DNA of 64,000 nucleotides, taken from contig NZ_BMSF01000019.1 of NCBI RefSeq assembly GCF_014649015.1, positions 62,001-126,000 of the forward strand, written 5' to 3'. Every line of letters starts with the position of its first letter. Within the stretch, counting starts at the first letter, position 1. Under the pieces are notes generated by a model. It was not told the origin of the DNA. It did no database searches and saw only the letters and a list, made by a program, of their open reading frames with translations. A program made the translations under genes and the position numbers. Positions 58,967 through 64,000 of this stretch are shown here, piece after piece. The DNA comes from Streptomyces narbonensis. Lineage in GTDB: Bacteria > Actinomycetota > Actinomycetes > Streptomycetales > Streptomycetaceae.

Positions 58967-60360
58967 CCGACGCTGCCGTGTCTTTGACGAGCATGGACTT
59001 CCACCCGCAGCCCGCGCCGGGCGTCGCCCGGCCCTGGGCCTTCCCGGCCCCGGACCGCGGCTCCCTGGCCAACGGCCTGACCGTGCTGACCAGCCACCGC
59101 CCCGGTCAGCAGGTCGTGGCCGTGGAGCTCTTCCTGCCGGCCCCGCTGGACGCCGAGCCGGCCGGTCTCGACGGTGTCGCCACGATCATGGCCCGTGCGC
59201 TCTCCGAGGGCACGGACCAGCGCAGCGCCGAGGAGTTCGCGGCCGAGCTGGAGCGCTGCGGTGCCACGCTCGACGCGCACGCGGACCACCCGGGCGTGCG
59301 GGTCTCCCTCGAGGTGCCCGCCTCCCGGCTCCCCAAGGCGCTCGGGCTGCTCTCCGAGGCGCTGATCGCCCCGGCGTTCCTGGAGACCGAGATCGAGCGC
59401 CTCGTGCGCAACCGCCTCGACGAGATCCCGCACGAGACGGCCAACCCGTCCCGCCGCGCCGCCAAGCAGCTCTCCAAGGAGCTCTTCCCGGCCGAGTCGC
59501 GCATGTCCCGGCCCCGCCAGGGCACGGAGGAGACGGTCGCCGCGATCGACGCCGCCGCTGTCCGCGCCTTCTACGAGGCGTATATCCGCCCCGGCACGGC
59601 CACCGCCGTGGTGGTGGGCGACCTGACGGGCGTCGACCTGGACAAGGTCCTCGCCGAGACGCTGGGCACCTGGACCGGCGAGCCGGCCGAGGCGCTCCCG
59701 ATGCCGCCGATCACCGCCGACGACACCGGACGGGTCGTCATCGTGGACCGTCCCGGCGCGGTCCAGACCCAGTTGCTGATCGGCCGGATCGGTCCGGACC
59801 GCCACGACAGCGTCTGGGCGGCCCAGGTCCTCGGCACGTACTGCCTCGGCGGCACGCTGACCTCGCGGCTCGACCGGGTCCTGCGCGAGGAGAAGGGCTA
59901 CACGTACGGCGTGCGGGCCTTCGGGCAGGTGCTCCGCTCCGACGCCGAGGGGAACGGCGCGTCGATGCTCGCCATCAGCGGTTCGATCGACACCCCCAAC
60001 ACCGGTCCGGCACTTGACGACCTGTGGAAGGTGCTGCGGACCCTCGCGGCGGAGGGTCTCACGGACGCCGAGCGCGAGACCGCCGTGCAGAACCTGGTGG
60101 GTGTGGCGCCGCTCAAGTACGAGACGGCCGCCTCGGTCGCCGGGACGCTCTCCGACCAGGTCGAGCAGCACCTCCCGGACGACTACCAGGCCCAGTTGTA
60201 CGCGCGCCTGGCCGAGACGGGCACGGTCGAGGCGACCGCGGCCGTGGTCAGCGCCTTCCCGGTGGACCGGCTCGTCACCGTGCTCGTGGGTGACGCGGCG
60301 GAGATCGCCGAGCCCGTGCGCGCGCTCGGCATCGGTGAAGTCACCGTGGTGACCGGCTGA
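58963..60360 (+). CDS. M16 peptidase-like non-catalytic subunit
   Basis: This is a 465-residue M16 protein coupled to the upstream gene by a GTGA overlap. At the place of the zinc motif it reads LDGVATIMARALSEGT, with no HxxEH, so it cannot bind zinc in the standard way. The C-terminal half keeps the EEKGYTYGVRAF segment with the Arg/Tyr pair used for substrate binding in the non-catalytic domain. Arrangement parallels the MPP alpha/beta pair. GTG 58963 follows GAGGAAGAGGGAG. A hairpin follows the stop. Confidence 0.9.
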   Translation: MTDAAVSLTSMDFHPQPAPGVARPWAFPAPDRGSLANGLTVLTSHRPGQQVVAVELFLPAPLDAEPAGLDGVATIMARALSEGTDQRSAEEFAAELERCGATLDAHADHPGVRVSLEVPASRLPKALGLLSEALIAPAFLETEIERLVRNRLDEIPHETANPSRRAAKQLSKELFPAESRMSRPRQGTEETVAAIDAAAVRAFYEAYIRPGTATAVVVGDLTGVDLDKVLAETLGTWTGEPAEALPMPPITADDTGRVVIVDRPGAVQTQLLIGRIGPDRHDSVWAAQVLGTYCLGGTLTSRLDRVLREEKGYTYGVRAFGQVLRSDAEGNGASMLAISGSIDTPNTGPALDDLWKVLRTLAAEGLTDAERETAVQNLVGVAPLKYETAASVAGTLSDQVEQHLPDDYQAQLYARLAETGTVEATAAVVSAFPVDRLVTVLVGDAAEIAEPVRALGIGEVTVVTG

Positions 60361-60404
60361 TCGCACCCGACGACCGCCGGTTCGGCATCCGCCGGCCCGG
60401 CGAC

Positions 60405-60441
60405 GAAAGGCCTCGACGTCATGATTTCGTCGAGGCCTTCC
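60405..60441 (+). terminator. hairpin terminator after the M16 pair
   Basis: AAGGCCTCGACG pairs with CGTCGAGGCCTT across nine bases. It lies 45 bases after the stop. Confidence 0.85.
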
Positions 60442-60510
60442 GCTTTGTCCGTATTGAGGGCAAGGGTGGCTGTCTGCCCTGTGGCATGTCTTACAAACTG
60501 CCGTGACTGT

Positions 60511-60540
60511 TTGGTGATTGACAGACGATCCGCATAGCGT
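60511..60540 (+). promoter_or_regulatory. candidate promoter of the riboswitch/M23 unit
   Basis: TTGGTG at 60511-60516 and TAGCGT at 60535-60540 are separated by 18 bases, which fits a vegetative promoter. TTGACA at 60518 is too close to that -10 to pair with it. Confidence 0.45.
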
Positions 60541-60590
60541 CGGGGCGGCTGTTCGTCAGTTGTACGTGCCGCACTCGCGGCAGCGGACAG

Positions 60591-60749
60591 TCATCGCCGA
60601 GTCCCCGTCAGGCGCGAGCCTGGGGAGCCGGGGACCCACACAGTCCCTGGGGTGAATCGGGCGCCTTCGTCCTGTACGGAGGGGCTCGTAGGAGACCTTC
60701 CTGCTCCGAACCCGTCAGCTAACCCGGTAGGCGAGAGGGAAGGAAAGGA
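60591..60749 (+). promoter_or_regulatory. ydaO-type cyclic-di-AMP riboswitch
   Basis: This leader contains the diagnostic blocks of the ydaO/yuaA aptamer: ATCGCCGAGTCC, GGGGAGCCGGGGACCCACA, GGGGTGAATCGGG, GGAGACCTTCC, GAACCCGTCAGCTAACCCGG and TAGGCGAGAGGGAAGG. In Streptomyces these riboswitches sit before cell-wall hydrolase genes and shut them down when c-di-AMP is high. The aptamer ends next to the ribosome-binding region, 11 bases before the M23 ATG. Confidence 0.92.
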
Positions 60750-60760
60750 TCAGCCCCTAC

Positions 60761-61543
60761 ATGGCGTTCACCCGTGCCACCGGGAAGCATCGTGGTCCGA
60801 GCCGGATGGCGCGCCGCAGCGTGGGCATCGCCGGCGCCGCGACCCTCGCCACCACCGGCGTCATCGGAACCCTCGCCTCCCCGGCGCTCGCCGCCGACAC
60901 GGAGAACCGCTCCCTCGAGGACACCGGCCTCACGAAGGTGATCACCGAGGACTCGCTCGCGGACCGGATCGACGCCCAGGCCGCCGCCCAGGAGCAGGAG
61001 GCCTTCGAGGCCGTCGCCAAGGAGAAGGCCCAGGCAGAGGCCCGCGCCGAGGCGAAGCGCAAGGCAGAGGCCCGTGCCCAGGAGGTCCGCGAGGAGCGCG
61101 AGCGCGCCGCCCGCGAGGCCGAGCGCCGGCGCCTCAACTCCTTCCAGCTCCCCGTGGCCGGCTCGTACGTGACCACCGGCTACAAGACCGGTGGCTCGCT
61201 CTGGTCCTCCGGCAGCCACTCCGGCATCGACTTCCACGCCTCCTACGGCAGCTCGGTCGTCTCCGTCGGCTCCGGCACCGTCGTCGAGGCCGGCTGGGGT
61301 GGCGCGTACGGCAACAACATCGTCATCCGGATGAACGACGGCACGTACACCCAGTACGGTCACCTCTCGTCCATCGGGGTCTACGTCGGTCAGAGCGTCG
61401 AGCCGGGCCAGCAGATAGGCATCTCGGGCTCGTCCGGCAACTCGACCGGGCCGCACCTCCACTTCGAGGCGCGGACGGGCTCCGACTACGGCTCGGACCT
61501 GAACCCCATCTCGTACCTGCGTGCCCGCGGCGTCAGCCTCTGA
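60761..61543 (+). CDS. secreted M23 (LytM-type) peptidase
   Basis: This is a cell-wall hydrolase of 260 residues. The N-terminal segment (ARRSVGIAGAATLATTGVIGTLASPALA) is a signal peptide after a basic leader. Residues 60-125 are a Glu/Ala/Arg-rich coiled coil (QEAFEAVAKEKAQAEARAEAKRKAEARAQE). The C-terminal M23 domain has SGIDFHAS after His in GSHSG, giving HxxxD, and GPHLHFEA. It probably cleaves peptidoglycan cross-bridges. A ydaO riboswitch governs it, which ties it to c-di-AMP-controlled growth and germination. ATG 60761 and an AAGGA-like site agree. An intrinsic terminator follows. Confidence 0.93.
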   Translation: MAFTRATGKHRGPSRMARRSVGIAGAATLATTGVIGTLASPALAADTENRSLEDTGLTKVITEDSLADRIDAQAAAQEQEAFEAVAKEKAQAEARAEAKRKAEARAQEVREERERAAREAERRRLNSFQLPVAGSYVTTGYKTGGSLWSSGSHSGIDFHASYGSSVVSVGSGTVVEAGWGGAYGNNIVIRMNDGTYTQYGHLSSIGVYVGQSVEPGQQIGISGSSGNSTGPHLHFEARTGSDYGSDLNPISYLRARGVSL

Positions 61544-61565
61544 GGCCACGCCGATCACGTCGCAG

Positions 61566-61597
61566 AAGCCCCGGCTCGTACTGAGCCGGGGCTTTTT
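61566..61597 (+). terminator. intrinsic terminator with U-tract
   Basis: AAGCCCCGGCTC pairs with GAGCCGGGGCTT around a five-base loop and is followed by TTT. It is the most classical rho-independent terminator in the window. Confidence 0.92.
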
Positions 61598-61727
61598 GCC
61601 GACCGGAACACCTGCCTGAATTCCAGAGGGGCATCGGAATTTCCGGCCTCCTGCAATAGAGTCGCGGAACAGACGCAGAACAGGCGTCGCTCCATTTCTC
61701 TCTCGCGGACCAAGGCGGAGGTCGGAC

Positions 61728-62411
61728 ATGCGCGTTCCCGCGCAATCGGTATGCACGGCGATCCGGGACGACATCGTCTCCGGCGTCTTCGAGCGGGGCG
61801 GGCGGCTGACCGAGGAGCAGCTCGCGCGCCGCTACGGGGTCTCCCGTGTCCCGGTCCGCGAGGCGCTGCGCACCCTGGAGTCCGAGGGCTTCGTCGTCAC
61901 CCGGCGCCATGCCGGTGCCCATGTCGCCGAGCCCACCGAGCAGGAGGCGGCCGATCTGCTCGACATGCGGGCCCTGCTCGAACCCCTGGGCGCGGCCCGT
62001 GCCGCGCAGCGACGCACCGAGGCGCACCTGAAGGTGCTGCGCGGCCTGGTCAGGCTGGGGCAGGAGCGGGCCAGGCGCGGCCAGGGCGAGGATCTGCGCT
62101 CACTCGGGGGCTGGTTCCACGAGACGCTGGCGCAGGCCTCCGGCAGCCCGGCCCTGACCGCGCTGCTCACCCAGCTCCGGCACAAGATCGCCTGGATGTA
62201 CGCGGTCGACCTGCCCGCCCATCCCGTGGAGGCCTGGTCCGAGCACGGCGCCATCGTGGACGCCGTCGCGCGCGGCGACGCCGAGAGGGCCAGGGCGCTG
62301 ACGGCGCTGCACGCGGAGCGCTCGCTGGCGCTGCACCGGCTCAAAAGGCCGGAGCACGGCCGTGTGAGGGTTTCGCAACATGTCGTCAACACGGCGAGCG
62401 GCCAGAATTAA
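61728..62411 (+). CDS. GntR family regulator with FCD domain
   Basis: This is a 227-residue FadR-type regulator. The winged helix (1-70) has AIRDDIVSGVFERGGRLTEEQLARRYGVSRVPVREALRTLESEGFVVTRRHAGAHVAE, and the C-terminal FCD domain follows (about 78-205, WFHETLAQASGSPALTALL and SEHGAIVDAVARGDAERARAL). GGCGGAGG precedes ATG 61728. TAGAGT at 61657-61662 is a likely -10. Its ligand and targets are unknown. The neighbouring HPr gene is under DasR, but this protein is not itself close to DasR, which has a UTRA-type domain. It is convergent with ptsH. Confidence 0.88.
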   Translation: MRVPAQSVCTAIRDDIVSGVFERGGRLTEEQLARRYGVSRVPVREALRTLESEGFVVTRRHAGAHVAEPTEQEAADLLDMRALLEPLGAARAAQRRTEAHLKVLRGLVRLGQERARRGQGEDLRSLGGWFHETLAQASGSPALTALLTQLRHKIAWMYAVDLPAHPVEAWSEHGAIVDAVARGDAERARALTALHAERSLALHRLKRPEHGRVRVSQHVVNTASGQN

Positions 62412-62484
62412 CGCGCGCACCGTATACAAAGAGAAGTAATTCGGCGGAGCCTATTTGCGCTGCCCGGAAATTACTCGAAACGCG

Positions 62485-62553
62485 GGCTCCGAACGCAGGC
62501 CCTGGAATGCCGGCTCCGGAATGCAGCCCCCGGAATGCAGGCTCCGGAAACGC
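62485..62553. repeat. 14-bp tandem repeats
   Basis: Five contiguous units of GGCTCCGGAATGCA type start at 62485 (13 bases), 62498, 62512, 62526 and 62540. They fill part of the convergent gap between the GntR gene and ptsH, directly before the ptsH terminator hairpin. Confidence 0.85.
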
Positions 62554-62592
62554 GAGAACCGCGGCGCCGGAATTCCGGCAGCCGCGGTCTCG
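62554..62592. terminator. hairpin terminator between GntR gene and ptsH
   Basis: An outer stem GAGAACCGCGG/CCGCGGTCTC encloses a perfect GCCGGAATTCCGGC palindrome. It can serve both convergent genes. Confidence 0.8.
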
Positions 62593-62610
62593 TCGTACGG
62601 GAAGGCGGGG

Positions 62611-62892
62611 TCAGACGGTCTCGGGGAGCTCGTCGAGGCCCTCGGCAACCAGCTTCGCGAGACGGTCGAGCGCGACCTCGGCGCCGTCGGCCTCCGAAGC
62701 CAGGACGATCTCCTCGCCGCCCTGCGCGCCCAGGCCGAGCACCGCGAGCATCGAGGCGGCGTTCACGGGGGTGCCGTCGGACTTGGCGATCGTCACCGGA
62801 ACGCCGGAAGCCGTGGCGGCACGGACGAAGATGGACGCGGGGCGGGCGTGGAGGCCCTCGGCCCAGCCGACGTTGACGCGGCGCTCAGCCAT
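62611..62892 (-). CDS. ptsH: phosphocarrier protein HPr
   Basis: HPr relays phosphate from enzyme I to PTS permeases; in Streptomyces this serves mainly N-acetylglucosamine. The 93-residue protein has the phospho-His in EGLHARPASIFVRAA (His15 position) and a Ser46-like residue in AASMLAVLGLGAQGG. ATG 62892 gives the standard start MAERRVNVGWAEG. It stands alone without ptsI. A DasR operator lies 26-41 bases upstream, so it should be repressed by DasR and induced by glucosamine-6-phosphate. Confidence 0.96.
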   Translation of the reverse strand: MAERRVNVGWAEGLHARPASIFVRAATASGVPVTIAKSDGTPVNAASMLAVLGLGAQGGEEIVLASEADGAEVALDRLAKLVAEGLDELPETV

Positions 62893-62917
62893 GGTGTTGC
62901 CCTTCAAGTCTCAAGCG

Positions 62918-62933
62918 GGTTGTCTAGACCAGT
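62918..62933 (-). promoter_or_regulatory. DasR-responsive element (dre)
   Basis: On the minus strand ACTGGTCTAGACAACC matches the dre consensus AGTGGTCTAGACCACT at 13 of 16 positions and keeps the central TGGTCTAGAC. DasR control of ptsH is established in S. coelicolor. Confidence 0.85.
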
Positions 62934-63055
62934 CTCTCACGGGATGCACGATGCTCGTGCCGACCTTCGGCCCGGACGGCACCGCCCTTCGGCCCTCCCC
63001 ACCTTGCACGGCACGCACCCGCCGCGCGACCGGTGCCGGTGTCGTGCACCGGCCG

Positions 63056-63061
63056 TAGGCT
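63056..63061 (+). promoter_or_regulatory. -10 element, probable leaderless transcript
   Basis: TAGGCT ends six bases before ATG 63068, and there is no ribosome-binding site between. It is the same arrangement as at 1282, 25320, 26029 and 38690. Confidence 0.55.
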
Positions 63062-63067
63062 GGCCCC

Positions 63068-64000
63068 ATGCAGAGCGCGTCGGAGCAGTCGGAAGCGGCG
63101 GATCGACCGGCACCACCGGCGTCACCGGAGCACGCCTATCCCGATCACTGGGAGGCGGACGTGGTGCTCCGGGACGGCGGCACCGCGCGTATCAGGCCCA
63201 TCACCGCCGACGATGCCGACCGGCTGGTCAGCTTCTACGAGCAGGTGTCGGACGAGTCGAAGTACTACCGCTTCTTCGCGCCCTACCCACGGCTCTCCGC
63301 CAAGGACGTCCACCGCTTCACCCACCACGACTTCGTCGACCGGGTGGGCCTCGCCGCGACCGTGGGCGGCGAGTTCATCGCCACCGTCCGCTACGACCGC
63401 ATCGACGACCGCGGCATGCCCGCCTCGCACCCGGCCGACGAGGCCGAGGTCGCCTTCCTCGTCCAGGATGCCCACCAGGGACGCGGCGTCGCCTCCGCCC
63501 TCCTCGAACACATCGCGGCGGTCGCGCGCGAGCGGGACATCCGGCGCTTCGCCGCCGAGGTGCTCCCCGCCAACAACAAGATGATCAAGGTCTTCACCGA
63601 CGCGGGATACACCCAGAAGCGGAGCTTCGAGGACGGCTCCGTCCGGCTCCACCTCGACCTCGAACCGACCGACCGCTCCCTCGCCGTCCAGCGCGCGCGG
63701 GAGCAGCGCGCGGAGGCCCGGTCCGTCCAGCGGCTCCTCACCCCCCGCTCAGTCGCCGTCGTCGGCGCCGGGCGCGCCCCCGGCGGCGTCGGCCGGACCG
63801 TCCTCCGAAACCTCCTCGGCGCCGGCTTCACCGGCCGCGTCCACGCGGTGAACGCGGCGCTCACCGAGGGGCCCGCGGAGCTCGACGGCGTCCCCGCCCA
63901 CCCCTCCGTGGCGGCCATCGGCGAGCCCGTGGACCTGGCGATCGTCGCCGTCCCCGCGGAGCGGGTGCCGGAGGTCGTCGCCGACTGCGGCGAGCACGGA
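63068..64000 (+). CDS. GNAT / acyl-CoA synthetase fusion (Pat-type protein acetyltransferase), 5' part
   Basis: The frame is open to the window end, so only the first 311 codons are present. Residues 30-195 form a GNAT domain (RIRPITADDADRLVSFYEQVSDESKYYRFFAPYPRL; EVAFLVQDAHQGRGVASALLEHIAAVARERDIRRFAAEVLPANNKMIKVFTDAGY). Residues 215-311 begin an NDP-forming acyl-CoA synthetase CoA-binding domain (RSVAVVGAGRAPGGVGRTVLRNLL). Full proteins of this type are 900-1000 residues and acetylate acyl-CoA synthetases; PatA of S. lividans has this kind of domain combination. Here the GNAT domain is at the N-terminus. ATG 63068 follows a leaderless -10. Confidence 0.88.
   Translation, partial: MQSASEQSEAADRPAPPASPEHAYPDHWEADVVLRDGGTARIRPITADDADRLVSFYEQVSDESKYYRFFAPYPRLSAKDVHRFTHHDFVDRVGLAATVGGEFIATVRYDRIDDRGMPASHPADEAEVAFLVQDAHQGRGVASALLEHIAAVARERDIRRFAAEVLPANNKMIKVFTDAGYTQKRSFEDGSVRLHLDLEPTDRSLAVQRAREQRAEARSVQRLLTPRSVAVVGAGRAPGGVGRTVLRNLLGAGFTGRVHAVNAALTEGPAELDGVPAHPSVAAIGEPVDLAIVAVPAERVPEVVADCGEHG

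Overview
The window is chromosomal DNA of a Streptomyces species. It has very high GC with strong third-position G/C bias, GTG and TTG starts, and several genes that seem to lack a leader. It carries the principal sigma factor HrdB beside a WhiH-type sporulation regulator, a class II ribonucleotide reductase with its NrdR repressor, LexA, and topoisomerase IV. From memory, the gene order follows the conserved core around SCO5791 to SCO5842 of S. coelicolor; this was not checked by alignment. The first gene (miaA) and the last (a GNAT/acyl-CoA synthetase fusion) are cut by the window edges.

Layout. 1-7.8 kb: miaA 3' end, a small membrane protein, dapF, an RSH stringent-response enzyme (rshA-like), a secreted M1 peptidase and hflX. 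7.9-10.4 kb: two tandem, paralogous secreted serine proteases, both probable lipoproteins. 10.7-16.7 kb: a four-gene NIS (IucA/IucC) siderophore operon with aminotransferase, synthetase, acyltransferase and synthetase, but no decarboxylase, N-hydroxylase or transporter. 16.8-23.7 kb: a DNA-damage and dNTP block of dinG-type helicase, lexA, nrdR and nrdJ, with a LexA box and a pair of NrdR boxes readable in the control regions. 23.8-32.3 kb: TerD-like protein, arylamine N-acetyltransferase, a DUF4937-like protein, a histidine phosphatase, an ADP-ribosylglycohydrolase, an MFS pump with its divergent TetR regulator and two operators, rnhB, and two uncharacterised proteins. 32.7-42.5 kb: a RecQ helicase fused to a phosphoribosyltransferase-like domain, a DUF4192 protein, a debranching-enzyme-like protein, a NrtR-type NUDIX regulator, a fused ABC ATPase-permease, and whiH with a WhiG-type promoter.

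42.8-53.0 kb: hrdB, a secreted trypsin, a small Cys-rich protein, parE, and a DUF485 plus ActP-like symporter pair facing a CitA/CitB two-component system. 53.0-53.9 kb is a gene-poor gap containing two distinct tandem-repeat arrays with 33-bp and 69-bp units. 53.9-64 kb: a CobW-type metallochaperone, parC, a two-subunit M16 peptidase pair, a c-di-AMP (ydaO) riboswitch controlling an M23 cell-wall peptidase, a GntR regulator, HPr (ptsH) with a DasR operator, and the start of a protein acetyltransferase.

No rRNA, tRNA, CRISPR, phage or insertion sequence was seen. Most of the window is conserved core. The least explained parts are the incomplete siderophore operon, the repeat gap at 53 kb, the RecQ-PRTase fusion and an inverted pair of DnaA boxes at 34.9 kb.
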